From the NCBI GenBank assembly GCA_035079385.1, contig JAVHKY010000025.1:16652501-16716500 (forward strand): a stretch of 64,000 nt of DNA, read 5' to 3'. The DNA is from Aspidiotus rigidus. Taxonomy: Eukaryota; Arthropoda; Insecta; Hemiptera; Diaspididae. The notes beneath the pieces are model-generated. The model did no database searches, was not told where the DNA came from, and saw nothing but the letters and a program-made list of their open reading frames with translations. Position numbers and translations under genes: made by a program. Position 1 is the stretch's first letter. Each line of letters opens with the position of its first letter. Below are positions 25,073 through 57,949 of the stretch, one piece after another.

Positions 25073-25991
25073 ATACTAGGCCATTGTTAATCTATAATGA
25101 CAAACAGGTTTGCCAAGTTTTCAAATTGTGAATAACGGTCGGAGACCTTTTTTCTTTTTTTTTTCCCCTCATCTGATGGTTGTACGAGTATTGTCCAGGG
25201 TTTGTAACCGAATTTTTTTGAACGGTGAACGGTTATCCGTCTTATAAACTCCCAAATTTTTTCAGTTATCGGTTATCTGTCAAAATGTTGGAAAATATAA
25301 CGGTTCCAAGAACGGTTAACTGTTATCATCGATATAATCACTACGACTGTTGAAAAATGTTTTAGGTTATAACTATAAGTATAACGTTTGAATTAAAATG
25401 CTTCAACACGACACATATTATGCATCGAAAAATCCTATGATTTAAAAATAATTCAATATTACTAGAGGTACCTTAGCACCTCTGGACAATGGACAAACTT
25501 GACACTCTCGTCACTCTCCAGTTTCTCCAAAATTGCAAAATGTGTTGCAAATTCACTTCATTTTCAATATTTTTTTCTTTAAAGTTTGTAAAAAAACAGT
25601 AAAAACAGTTTCTTTAAAAAAAAACACATTTAAAACGAAAACTTTGTTCAAAACGTTTGAAAAATTCTTGTAAGAGCCAATGTAAACTTCTCGATTTTGT
25701 CTGTCTTAAACACGTTTAAAACATTGCAGCCCTATTTTCTTTGTTTTCTAGTTTTCTTCAGGATTCTCATTTCCCTTAGGTACTTCAAAATTTCAGAGTT
25801 TAAACACTTTGAACAACCCTTCTATACTCAATTTTAGTCAGGCCCTGGTTTTAGTTTTCAAACTTCTTAAAAATATGGTACACGAAATGATGATGATTGG
25901 TCAGAGAATAGCTGAATGAGTTGACAAATACGTTCTCTAATTTTGGTCAAATAACGCAGTTATAAAGAAAAAAATCGGTTAATCCATTAAT

Positions 25992-27639
25992 CCCGGTGAA
26001 TAAAATTTCCTCATTATGTCCTCACAATGAGCACTTAATGAGGAAGTATTGAGGATACAACAAAATTAATTTGAAGACCACGCCTTCTTTTGAAAAATAG
26101 TTTCATTACCCTCATTATGTCCTCAATGTGTCCTCATATCGAGGACATTTAAAGGGTGAAATGAGGAAGCAGATCATAAGTTTCACAAATCCTCTTTATA
26201 TACTCATTTCACCCTGAAAGTATCCTCAATGGTGAGGACATACAATGAGGATGTAATGAAAAAACATATTAGACACTGTGACATCCACATTGTGTCCTCA
26301 CTACACCCGCTGATTGTCCGCGCTTTTGAGGATATTATGAGGACATAAAGAGGACGACTTTGATACCTCCTTTACATCCTCATTTCAACCTGAAAGTATC
26401 CTCAATGGTGAGAATATAATGGGGGTATAATGAGGAAATATGTTAGAGACTGTGACATCCGCATTGTGCCCTTACTACACCCGTTAAGTGTCCTCACCAG
26501 TGAGGATATTATGAGGACATAAAGAGGATATTATAACACCCTCAAAATGTTTGTTGATAGTGTTGCATACAGACCCCTAGAAACACAAGATCGCTAACTC
26601 GCCATCTACGCTGTGTTGAATTTTTGTACCCTGAAATTGCTTCTATAGTTTATCCCACCAGATGTCGCAAAGTCGCACTCAATGTATTCTTATGGGGAAA
26701 AAAAATTCACGGATCCGCTCGAAGTTTGACGCATATGAAAGGAAATTTTATGCAGAATAAATTCACATCTCTTCATTTTTTTGAAAAACTGAATATTTGT
26801 GGAGGAAAATGAGTTTTAGTGTCAACTCTCCATAAGAGCCTGTGTTAAAGTGCTGAAGGTTGACTGCAGCGATTTTTGTACGTGTGGCAGAACCAACGAA
26901 CTATCGAAGTTAGTGATCTTGTGTTCTTAGAGGTCTATAGTGTTGCAGTAAAACTCGCAGAGAAAGAAGCGAGTGATATCTACATAAGATGAAATAGGTG
27001 TGAAGATGATAATTCCTAGAGAGCAGTCAGCCGAACTGCATTTCTACTGGATCTTCGACTTTTTATGTCGATTCACTGTCTTCACTGTGATGTGACTGCA
27101 ATGAAGAGGATTTATTTCCACGTGATTGATACAAAAGTCTGAGTGGTTATGTAGAAGAAGTACGACCTCAAAGTGGAAGGTGACAGACCATATATGAGGA
27201 CGTATCTGACAAAAGGACCTCCGCACGATGTATTTCTCATGGGACGTAGGCCCTTCTGCCAGAAGCCCCCTCATATGAGGATAAAATGATAGTTCTTCCA
27301 TGAGGACGGGATGAGGACATTGTGAGGATACATTAAGGGTTCTTCTATGAGGACGGGATGAGGACATAATGAGGATACAATAAAGGGTTCTTTATGAGGA
27401 CATGATCAGGATATAATGAGGATACAATGGGGGTTCGTCCATGAGTATAATATTATGAGGACATTATGAGGAAATCAATCACAGAATTGAACACTCTGAA
27501 TCTCTGGGCTCTGATTGGTCGAGAAGGTTTCATGAAACTTTCAATCGGGATAAATGAGGATACTTTGAGTCGTGCTTCGAGTACTTAAAATGGGTGATTA
27601 GTCTCACGGGTTTTTTGAGAACACGAATTATTCACCGGG
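25992..27639. mobile_element. Nested element rich in TGAGGACATAATGAGG repeats
   Basis: Short inverted ends CCCGGTGAATA and TATTCACCGGG (with one mismatch) bound 1.65 kb full of TCCTCATTATGTCCTCA / TGAGGACATAATGAGG motifs in both orientations. A ~179-bp direct tandem duplication spans about 26205-26563 (CCTGAAAGTATCCTCAATGG at 26212 and 26391). The right part (27290-27480) is a minisatellite-like run of GAGGACATAATGAGGATACA. No target duplication is clear and no protein is recognisable, so the class is unknown. Confidence 0.6.
27206..27262. repeat. 57-bp palindromic mini-element, copy 1
   Basis: The ends CTGACAAAAGG and CCTTCTGCCAG are near complements, with a conserved centre GTATTTCTCATGGGACG. 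The same unit recurs at 28488-28547 and 54651-54707. This copy lies inside the nested repeat-rich element. Confidence 0.55.
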
Positions 27640-27945
27640 AAAATCTATTGTGAATTATAACGGTTTTAAATGTCAAAATATTGATTATTTTCATTTTGGT
27701 TATAACGGTTAACCAAAAATAACTGTTATTATGCAAACCCTGGACTATTGTCACACTATTGAACGTAAGGGCGACATCTTCGAATTATTTTGAGTCACAA
27801 TATTATATCTTTTAGAGTATTTTTATAAAAAGTGGCTTTTTGCTACTCGCAAAATTGGCAAGTGGCTCCGTCGAGCTTTCAAAACCGACCACTTGGCAAC
27901 CCTAATGACAGTGATCGAGAGACGAGGTACCTACCTGATGGAACT

Positions 27946-28297
27946 AAGGAATTATGTAAGACACGTAATACGTATGCGCAAGTGATAATAAGAAGAGAAC
28001 CGTTGCCATGCGTTGATGAAGTTGAAGAAGGGCTGTTTCAGGAGGTTCCAGGAGTGCGCGCCGCCGTGAGAGAAATTTAAATATCAAACATCAAATTTCG
28101 ATTAATTAGAAAGATTATATTAATGGAAACAAAAAAATAAATGAATTCTCGTTTTTTTTTTTTTTTTTTTTTTTGTCGCTAGAATTCTAAAATTCTCGAC
28201 TGAAGATACTACTTAGATTAATCTTCCTTCAACCTTGTTAACACGGTGACGATCTTATCTTTATCACTTGCGCATACCTCTCTTATATAGTTTTTTA
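27946..28297. mobile_element. MITE family 'CGCAAGTGATAAG', copy 2
   Basis: Same family as at 24725-25072. The left end reads AAGGAATTATGTAAGACACG with ATGCGCAAGTGATAA inside; the right has TTATCACTTGCGCATACC. Flanking 8-mers ATGGAACT (27938-27945) and ATGGAACC (28298-28305) suggest an 8-bp target duplication. It holds a T-run at about 28150-28175. Confidence 0.7.
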
Positions 28298-28487
28298 ATG
28301 GAACCTGGTGTAATTGATTTTTTTTTTTTTTTTTTCTTTTTTTAGCAATCAGAATGATTTCCTCCTACTGACTTTTTCCATTAAGTTTAGGCCTTTAGAA
28401 ATTTTGGCGGGAAAGAAAATGAATAATTGAGATCTTGAACCTAGATATTGTAAAGAGAAGAATTCTACAAAAATTTAGTACCTTTCT

Positions 28488-28547
28488 GTCAAAAGGGTGT
28501 CCACTCAATGTATTTCTTATGGGACGGACGCCCGTTGGACAAAAAGG
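28488..28547. repeat. 57-bp palindromic mini-element, copy 2
   Basis: CTGTCAAAAGGGTGTCCACT on the left and GGACGGACGCCCGTTGGAC on the right can pair; the centre ATGTATTTCTTATGGGACG is shared with copies at 27206 and 54651. Confidence 0.55.
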
Positions 28548-28678
28548 TCTTCAAATTATTTAACGCAAATTGGATCTACAGATTGACTTCGGCCGCCCTC
28601 ATTCTAATTACTTATTCGCCACTCAGAGTAAAACTCGTTCAAGATATCGAGATATACCTATAGATGACGTGATCGTTT

Positions 28679-28960
28679 ATGGCGAAAAATTTTCATCGAT
28701 CAACGAGAAAAGTTTCGAGAGTGCCTAGAATAGTATATTTTGCAACTAGTGACAAAAAGTTATTTATCAAGAAGTTCATTTCCGGGGAATTATTATTATA
28801 TCTGGGATTATCTTTTGTATCGAATAAAGATGGCAAAGATGAAAAAGATGATTTAATGTTATTCGATTTTCAATTAAAATAAATATTAACATTTTATTCC
28901 CTCTCACATACTTGAGCCGCCAGGAAAGGAAGAGAGAAAAAGTTCTGGTGGTTGAAAGTT
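28679..28960 (+). pseudogene. Possible decayed third copy of the methyltransferase-like gene 3' end
   Basis: The stretch GGCAAAGATGAAAAAGATGA, then TTTAATGTTATTCGAT, and the later GAGCCGCCAGGAAAGGAAGAG resemble the end of the coding region and 3' UTR of the duplicated genes at 29615 and 32236 (GGCAAAGGTGAAAAAGATAA, TTTGATGTTATTTTAT, GAACCACCAGGGAGCAGGAG). The 67-residue frame upstream (28679-28882) is not recognisable. This is a weak match by eye. Confidence 0.3.
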
Positions 28961-29224
28961 CGAAAATGAACCGGCAAAACTACGTAGGTAAGTGAGGTAA
29001 TTATAATCACTTGGGGAGGTATAATATTTCATTCAATTGATTAACCATTATTACAATTAGATTACTTAAGTATTATTTCACGATAATGTTAAAGTTTAAA
29101 TTTTTACTATTAGGATTAACTGCTCGCTCAGTTAAAAGAATTCATTGAGTACCTACTGTTTCATAAACACCGCAGTATGTACGAAAAAGTTTCCTCACTT
29201 TTGAAGGGAAAAATAGGTACGTAA

Positions 29225-31838
29225 TTTTTTCTCAAGTCACGAAATGTTTGTATCATAATTTTGAAGTTTTTATCTTTGTATCTCTATTTGATGATTCTCC
29301 TTTTCAGCGCAGCGTAAACTTTTCTCATTCTCAAAACTGATATCGAAATTATGCACCAATAATAAACTTTAATAATTAATCAAATTCGATCTCATGGGTC
29401 GTCATGGATGTTGGCAATACTTATTAGGATAGGTACCTACCTATAGGTAGCTGTTATTTCGATGGTAATTTTTGCTTTCATTTCTTGTATCTACTTAGAT
29501 GAGCCATCAATTTTGATCACGTTTATCTGAAACTAGATAGATTATTATAGGAGAAATATTGGCATTCATTTCAAAACTTTTCTCGTTTGCAACAATATGG
29601 AACATTTCTGAAATATGTCGACCGAATTCAAATGTCTGATGATTTTATTATGCGTTCAGATCCCTTGGATTGTGTACCAACTTTATCCCAATCATCCAAA
29701 AAGGTTGAATTCCGGTACTGTATCATCAAACGAGAATTTTGAGAATATTCTCTCAGACGTACTGGCGAAATTTGTAGAATCGAAAATGAATGAAACAGAT
29801 CCGTCTGAAATGATAGAGAATTCCGTACCAGACCTACATTTCGGGGGTTTGTATTACGCGAGAAGATCTTTTTCGGGAAACGATGAGAGATCATCAAATC
29901 TTACCTACCCAACACCTATATCAGCGCATGGATTACTCCAAAGACGGTCAGGTTATTTGAAGTACACCAACATTACCTCCAATTGGGGTATTCTCGGTAT
30001 CGGAACAAATAATTTCATGTCATACGCAGCGCATTTCTGCAAAAACGAAGCACAAGGAGGTATCATCGAGATTATTTCGGTCGGATCCGGCGATGGTTCC
30101 ATCGATCGAAGTATTATGAAAACGTATAATGGCCTTTTCGGCAGAGAACTCAATATCACACTTATTGATATTTACCCGGAGTACGATGTTGATTTTAGAA
30201 CTGTAGACGATCTCATTAAGGTGCGTCCAAACGTTGTAGGAAATTGCTGTTTATTGATCATGTGGCCCGAGCCTCGCATTTTAAGTAGAAATGATTTATA
30301 CAGTTACGGGTACGATATTGATTCCATTTACAAATTACAACCCCAGGCGGTATTAACACTCTATGAGACCGCCGGAATTAGTGGAAGTTGGGATTTTGAA
30401 ACATTCTTAAATAAGGACGAGGAATCACCCGAGGTCCTTGATTCTGCACACAATAATACCCGGTCATTATACGATCTCTATGCTGTCGAGGAAGTTGTTT
30501 ATCAAGAAGTCCATTTTCAAGATATTAATGCTTATACCTGGAATTATTTTTGGCATCGACTGAGGTTGGCAAAGGTGAAAAAGATAATTTGATGTTATTT
30601 TATATTTATAATGAAAATGTGGTACGTTTTGGTGGTTCTACCATATTATTTGAACCACCAGGGAGCAGGAGAGAAACTTGGTAGTATAAGTTTGAAAATA
30701 AATGGCGCCTCCTCAGATTTCAATGTTTATTCTTCGATGCTAGTATAACGTTCTAATTTCTGTTCACTTGGTGATACTGGGGGATGATGGTAAGATTCTA
30801 TTCAAGGATATCATTACCGTAGGTTCCTCTTCATTTTTCAGATTAGGAGCTATTTGTGTAAATATATGTCGAGAATAGTCACTTGTTCTTATAAAACTTT
30901 TCCAAATTTTTGATTTTTCGATTTTTTTAACCTTTCCGTACTAGCGCATCACAATATTTGAAATTTTGAAAATATGCAAAAGAAAAGTTGCGTCTTGCTT
31001 CGGTTACTGCTCAAGCTTTTCTTTTTCTCTCCTCTTCAATGATGACAATAAGCCAATCAGAAATCGTTAGTTCGCTTTCGAAGAGTTACAAGATTACTCA
31101 AATTTGAATAAAATGACCGTAATGAAGATAGGATTTTTTTTTGAAGGATCGACGCAGGTGCCACACTTGAATTTGGATCTTGTGGATCTCAAATTTCAGT
31201 GGACAAATTCTGATTCGAGTAGTTAATTCTCCACATGAAAAGATAAAGCAAAAACCAAAATGGAAGTCGAATAACAAAATCATAAAACTGGTATATTTTA
31301 TAATAATCACGACAAAAAGAGACACAAGAAAAAGATTGGAATCTTTAAAAATAACACTAATAATAACAAAAAAAGTTGATTAAATGTACAGACATAATCT
31401 TACGTTATTATGAAGTGCAGTAGGCACATAGCAAAAAATACAGCAAACCAAACAAGCAAAAGAAGGAAAAAAAAGAAGAAATAAATAGAAACGAAAACAT
31501 TCGAAACTGGATCAAAAAATATTCTCCTTCTTCACTTGTACATAACAAAATAAAAATTCATAGACGAAACGAAAAAAAAAAATCATTCAACGATGATACT
31601 TGTTGTTTTTAGACATAGGTATTAAAAGAAAAATGTAACGTGTGCGCATTTCTACGAGATAAAAGTTAAGGTTTTTCGATTCATTACAAAAACTCAAGTT
31701 TTCGTGATGCTATCCAACCACGGCACCAATCTCTTCTGTTTCGACTCATAGTTGGAATCGACGTCACAGAGTAAATTGCACTGAAATTTTATTGCAACCT
31801 TCGCTCACTAAATTTAAGCAAACACTTTTTAGTCCTTT
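29225..31838 (+). repeat. Tandem segmental duplication, unit 1
   Basis: Starts at TTCTCAAGTCACGAAATG and ends at AAACACTTTTTAGTCCTT. The full 2.6-kb unit, including upstream sequence, the intronless gene and about 1.2 kb of 3' sequence, is repeated head to tail as unit 2. Similarity extends through noncoding parts, so this is a genomic duplication and not retroposition. Confidence 0.9.
29615..30592 (+). CDS. Intronless methyltransferase-like protein, copy 1
   Basis: Open frame of 325 residues. An N-terminal hydrophobic stretch (about residues 7-24, CLMILLCVQIPWIV) looks like a signal anchor or signal peptide. Potential N-glycosylation sites (NETD, NLTY, NITS, NITL, NNTR) support a secretory-pathway location. 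The middle carries a Rossmann-type SAM-binding motif I (IISVGSGDG, residues 153-161) followed by the acidic strand end LIDIYPEY (Asp185). Downstream, LLIMWPEPR, YDIDSIYKLQPQAVLTLYET and GISGSW resemble a poorly characterised class I methyltransferase-like family. Substrate and activity are unknown. Intronless structure beside spliced genes may point to retroposition or transfer before the duplication; that is inference. Confidence 0.75.
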   Translation: MSTEFKCLMILLCVQIPWIVYQLYPNHPKRLNSGTVSSNENFENILSDVLAKFVESKMNETDPSEMIENSVPDLHFGGLYYARRSFSGNDERSSNLTYPTPISAHGLLQRRSGYLKYTNITSNWGILGIGTNNFMSYAAHFCKNEAQGGIIEIISVGSGDGSIDRSIMKTYNGLFGRELNITLIDIYPEYDVDFRTVDDLIKVRPNVVGNCCLLIMWPEPRILSRNDLYSYGYDIDSIYKLQPQAVLTLYETAGISGSWDFETFLNKDEESPEVLDSAHNNTRSLYDLYAVEEVVYQEVHFQDINAYTWNYFWHRLRLAKVKKII

Positions 31839-34437
31839 TTTCTCAAGTCACGAAATGTTTGTATCATAATTTTGAAGTTTTTATCTTTGTATCCCTATTT
31901 GATGATTCTCCTTTTCCGCGCAGCGTAACTTTTCTCATTCTCAAAACTGATATCGAATCCTTGACCTACGGACCCGTCAAAGTTATAAAATTATGCACCA
32001 ATAATAAACTTTAATAATTAATCAAATTCGATCTCATGGGTCGTCATGAATGTTGTTCGATGGTAATTTTTGCTAAGTATCACTCCTTGTACCTAGATGA
32101 ACAACACGTTCAAAAGCTATATCGCATCAATTTTAATCACGTTTAATCTGAAACTAGATATAGATTATTTGGAGAAATATTGGCATTCATTTCAAAACTT
32201 TTCTCGTTTGCAACAATATAGAACATTTCTGGAATATGTCGACCTATTTCAAAAGTCTGATGATTTTATTATGCGTTCAGATCCCTTGGATTGTGTACCA
32301 ACTTTATCCCAATCATCCAGAAAGGTTGAATGCCGGTACTGTACCATCAAACGAGAATTTTGAGAATATTCTCTCAGACGTACTGGCGAAATTTGTAGAA
32401 TCGAAAATGAATGAAACAGATCCGTCTGAAATGATAGAGAATTCCGTACCAGACCTACATTTCGGGGGTTTGTATTACGCGAGAAGATCTTTTTCGGGAA
32501 ACGATGAGAGATCATCAAATCTTACCTACCCAACACCTATATCAGCGCATGGATTACTCCAAAGACGGTCAGGTTATTTGAAGTACACCAACATTACCTC
32601 CAATTGGGGTATTCTCGGTATCGGAACAAATAATTTCATGTCATACGCAGCGCATTTCTGCAAAAACGAAGCACAAGGAGGTATCATCGAGATTATTTCG
32701 GTCGGATCCGGCGATGGTTCCATCGATCGAAGTATTATGAAAACATATTACGGCCTTTTTGGCAGAGAACTCAATATCACACTTATTGATATTAACCCCG
32801 AGTACGATCTTGATTTTAGATCTGTAGACCATCTCATAAAGGTGCGCCCAAACGTTGTAGGAAATTGCTGTTTATATATTGATCATGTGGCCGGAGCCTC
32901 GCTTTTTAAGTAGAAATGCATCATACGGTTACGGGTACGATATTGATTGCATTTACCAATTACAACCCCAGGCGGTATTAACACTCTATGAGACCGCCGG
33001 AATTAGTGGAAGTTGGGATTTCAAAATATTCTTAAATAAGGACGAGGAATCACCCGAGATCCTTGATTATGCACACAATAATACCCGGTCATTATACAAT
33101 CTCTATGCCGCCGAGGAAGTTGTTTATCAAGAAGTCCATTTTCAAGATATTAATGCTTATACCTGGAATTATTTTTGGTATCGACAAAGGTGAAAAAGAT
33201 AATTTGATGTTATTTTATATTAATGAAAATGTATAAGTTTTGGTGGTTCTATTATATTTGAACCGCCAGGAAGCAGGAGAGAAACTTGGTAGTATAAGTT
33301 TGAAAATAAATGGCGCAGCCTCCTCAGATTTCAATGTTTATTCTTCGATGCTAATAACGTTCTAATTTCTGTTCACTTGGTGATGCTGGGATAGTGGTAA
33401 GATTCTATTCAGGGATATCATTAGGTTCCTCTTCATGTTTCAGATTAGGCTTCTTATAAAACTTTTTCAAATTTTTGATTGTTCGATTTTTTTAACCTTT
33501 CCGTACTAGCGCATCACAATATTTAAAATTTTGAAAATATTCAAAAAAAAAGTTGCGTCTTGCTTCGGTTACTGCACAAGCTTTTCTTTTTCTCTCCTCT
33601 TCAATAATGACAATAATCGTTAGTTCGCTTTCGAAGAGTTACAAGATTACTCAAACTTGAATAAAATGACCGAAATGAATAGGATTTTTTTTTGAAGGAA
33701 CGACGCAGGTGCCACACTTGAATTTGGATCTTGTGGATCTCAAATTTCAGTGGATAAATTCTGATTCGAGTAGTTAATTCTCCACATGAAGAGATAAAGC
33801 AAAAACCAAAATGGAAGTCGAATAACAAAATTATAAAACTGGTATATTTTATAATAATCACGACAAAAAGAGACACAAGAAAAAGATTGGAATCTTTAAA
33901 AATAACACTAATAACAAAAAAAGTTGATTAAATGTACAGACATAATCTTACGTTATTATGAAGTGCAGTAGGCACATAGCAAAAAATACAGTAAACCAAA
34001 CAAGCAAAAGAAGGAAAAAAAAAGAAGAAATAAACAGGAACAAAAACATTCGAAACTGGATCAAAAAATATTCTCCTTCTTCACTTGTACATAACAAAAT
34101 AAAAATTCATGTTAATAGACGAAACGAAAAAAAAAAAATCATTCAACGGTGATACTTGTTGTTTTTCGACATATTAAAAGAAAAATGTAACGTGTGCGCA
34201 TTTCTACGAGATAAAAGTTAAGGTTTTTCGATTCCTTACAAAAACTGGTATACAGTGACTACAAACTGTAAAAATCTGAAAAACAAAAAGTGATCAAGTT
34301 TTCGTGATGGTATCCAACCACGGCACAAATTCTTCTGTTTCGATTCATAGTTGGAATCGACGTCACAGAGTAAATTGCACTGAAATTTTATTGCAACCTT
34401 CGCTCACTAAATTTAAGCAAACACTTTTTAGTCCTTA
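31836..34437 (+). repeat. Tandem segmental duplication, unit 2
   Basis: Second copy of the unit at 29225-31838, joined directly to it. It differs by small indels, for example loss of a TACCTACCTATAGGTAGC-containing stretch upstream of the gene. Confidence 0.9.
32236..33193 (+). pseudogene. Methyltransferase-like protein, copy 2, frameshifted
   Basis: Near-identical to copy 1 but broken. A 4-nt insertion (extra ATAT) near 32874-32879 after the codons for NCCL shifts the frame, so the first frame stops at 32913 and the rest of the protein (WPEPRFLSRN onward) continues in another frame from 32879 to 33193. The C-terminus is shorter (FWYRQR) because a short segment is deleted. The SAM-motif half is intact, so a truncated 225-residue product could still be made. 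Positions 32345-32744 are identical to copy 1 29724-30123. Confidence 0.8.
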
Positions 34438-35755
34438 ACCGTACCAGTAATATATGAGCACCACTACTTCCAAAAGGAAATTCCTATTCAACCAATTTTA
34501 AAGAAACAATAACAACAGAATATTATATTTCAAAATGAGAGGGAAAAAAAAGGATGGAATCTTAATTAGAAATATAAAGTGAACTCCTTAAATATCATCA
34601 GTCTACGACAGATAACGAAATAATAACAGAATAAGGGTAAGAAGTTTCGAAAACATTTTTCTTTTTTTTTTCAGCTTTATAAACCAGATAATTTCTCATA
34701 TTCTAAAGACATAATATTCGATTCAAGAAGTTCACTACGACAAAAAAAAAATTCTATAAACTACATCATATCTACATAGTAATAGTGATAATAATAATAG
34801 TAATATGCAAACTAGTAATCGAAAAGAAAAAAAAGAACAAAGGAGTAAATAGCACCTTTGAAAGGCACGGAGTAACGAAGTAGTAAAGGGAGATAGAATT
34901 TCTTGTTGCAAATTATTACAGCAATTTAGTGATTTTTCCTTACTCTTCTTTCCCCATCTTGTATCACACATCCATAAGTAACCATTCATACAGCACACAG
35001 GACCTTTTTTTTCTCACAAGGAAAGAAAAACTACCAATTTCACAAATTAACAAAAACTAATAAGAACAGCAACCTAATTCATACATTAGATTCAAAATAA
35101 CATAACGATAGAAGTATTATGAGAAAAAACAACGGAATTACATTCCGAATGTGATAATTAGCGCAATAAATTAATTATATAAACAATATTACACTCATGA
35201 GAGTGATAGCTGGGAACAATTTGAATGATCGAAATAATCCCTTCATCACGATGAAAAGACTCCACGTAATGCGATACACAATATTCTTAGGAATACTTGA
35301 TGGGAGTCATAGCTTCTGCTGTTGTTTCAATTCAAATTCCATAGAGAAGACACCTTTCTTAAATGATACAAGATTCCCTAATCCTTACGCCATTCGTATA
35401 TTTGTTATAGGGCAAGAAAATTGAACTTCGCGACTCGGTTGAAGAAATAGAACAAGATTTCTCTCTTACCAAGTTACAAGGACAAACTATAACTTCCCCA
35501 TCTCAAATTAGGAGCCTAGGCTAAGAATAGACATCTACAAAGCTCACAGAATTCAAGACCCGACTGAAGAACGATAGAAAGTTCGACGTCTACGAGCTCG
35601 ATTCTTTTCAGAACCTCGTGTCGACGGACTAGCAAATCACATCGGAGCCGCGTTTCTCTTTCAACTTAATTCTCTTTTACACAAGGAAATTGAGAAAAAT
35701 ACGAGAAGAATAATAATAGAGAAAAAATCAATGAAAAATAACTTCTAAGCGTACA
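34438..35755. other. Probable RXR/USP 3' UTR and intergenic DNA
   Basis: AT-rich sequence just downstream (minus strand) of the RXR/USP stop codon at 35756. No other coding sequence recognised; a long 3' UTR is likely, but its end cannot be placed. Confidence 0.35.
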
Positions 35756-56299
<20,544 letters not shown>

Positions 56300-57940
56300 C
56301 CCTGAAACAAACGGAAATACAGAAATAACATTAGCAAACACGATAAACAAAATCAAGTATAAACGTGAACGCCGTGGCATGATTGCGACACACAAAGGAA
56401 TCGGTGCGACGCGAAAAATTTGGCACGAAGTGGCAGCCCTACCTAAATCCAGCTCATTTTCATCAAGTGTCCAGGCTGAAATTCTCATAGTACTCAACTT
56501 CATATACTTAGTATCCATATTTTTCGCGATTCATTACACTGACGCGCAAGCTCGGACTGAAGAAACAACTCGACAATACACGACACTTCTCACTCCAGAT
56601 AATTCGAACAAGTGTCTTCACCCCAAGACGACAAGATTTCTCTTGATTCTAAATTTATAGCTAATACACTATGTGGCCGTTCTCCTCCCTTCCGCGAAGG
56701 CAATCCTTTTTTTTTTCTTTTTTCCCACCACTTCATGTTAAACCTTTCCAATTCATTCAACGGACAGACCCTTATCGACCGATTATTGTAGCACCGTTTA
56801 AGCATGAATTCGATGAGAAGGACCGTACGTATCACGCGGAGAAGCAAGAAAAAAAGAAGAAAAAAAAAGGTGAATAGATGACCCCTGGAAACGACCACTT
56901 TACGGAGAAATCAGAATGACGAACTCTTCGAAATGCGGTGCGGTTAGTCCATTGCCTTTTTTGATTACCATTATGTTTATATTGAGCGCGTCTGGGGAAA
57001 AATAAGGATTATTTGTCGGGAATAACACTCTGCGTTGCTGTTATCATGTAAATAGGCTACAACCCTTTTTTTTTTATGGGAAAGACTCTTTGAATGAAGC
57101 ACGTGTCCAAGATTCGAAGTCGCTTCCTCTGCTGATCATCTTGATCGCGATGAAAACATCGAAATGAGAAGAATATAATTTAAATGAATTGGGGAAATAT
57201 AGAAATCCTGCTTTCTGCTTTGAATCGATTTTAGTAGATCGCTTTCAGGATCTGGGGATAAATCCGAGGGTTTTGAAACCGCGGTTACCACCAAAATAAA
57301 CTTTGTGCGTACCTATAATTTCAATCTCCTTGTTTGACTTCAATACCGTGAAAACTCAAGAGTGTTATTCCACAGTGCGAAGGCCACAAAAACCTCTGGT
57401 TCCCTCCCGTAGAATCATCTTCCATCCCTTAAAACTCCACGCTCCAAAAAAAAAAAATCTGTTCAAGACCACCTCCCCTACAATATCTTTATAATATTCT
57501 CACCACTCTAGACTCTCCAACGACCAAACGTCCGCTTGGATCTCACGAAACATTCCTCAATTAACAACATCATGGAATCAGGGTATATTGGATGAGCACC
57601 GTGTTCAGCCTGCTTGTCCATTGACGGCTCCAGAAGATTGTATGGAAACCGCCAGAAGCATAGCCTCGGTTCACATCTACGAATTGATGGCGATTCTGTT
57701 CTGCATCTCAAACATCACACGATTGACTCCAAGTGCATCTAACACCCTTTCTATTTCTAACCTCCTCATCTAAGGGACCGGACCCCTCCAACTCCAGTCC
57801 CCACTTCAACGTACTAATTCCAAAATCTTTTAAATTTGGATTCCAGAATAACCATTAGAAACGACCAAATAAGCCACTATCATACCAAGTATCACTGATA
57901 ACTTTTTCTCTACTGCAAATAACAAAAAACAACTTGTGCT
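56300..57940. other. RXR/USP upstream region
   Basis: Likely intron and 5' region of RXR/USP. Short frames on both strands without recognisable domains; no promoter element could be assigned. Confidence 0.3.
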
Positions 57941-57949
57941 CCCTGATGC

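Larger units (their letters stand above)
25197..27744. mobile_element. hAT-like element carrying a nested element
   Basis: Ends CCAGGGTTTGTAACCG and (in complement) CCAGGGTTTGCATAATA are inverted, and flanking 8-mers AGTATTGT and ACTATTGT differ by one base, fitting an old hAT 8-bp duplication. Subterminal GAACGGTTATC / AACGGTTAACC motifs repeat on both sides. No transposase is recognisable. A second element occupies 25992-27639. Confidence 0.65.

Noticed and set aside
56300..56518. N-terminal extension of RXR/USP beginning MDTKYMKLSTM
   Set aside because: It reads through a strong acceptor (TTTGTTTCAG at 56302-56311) and looks like intron; no RXR similarity.
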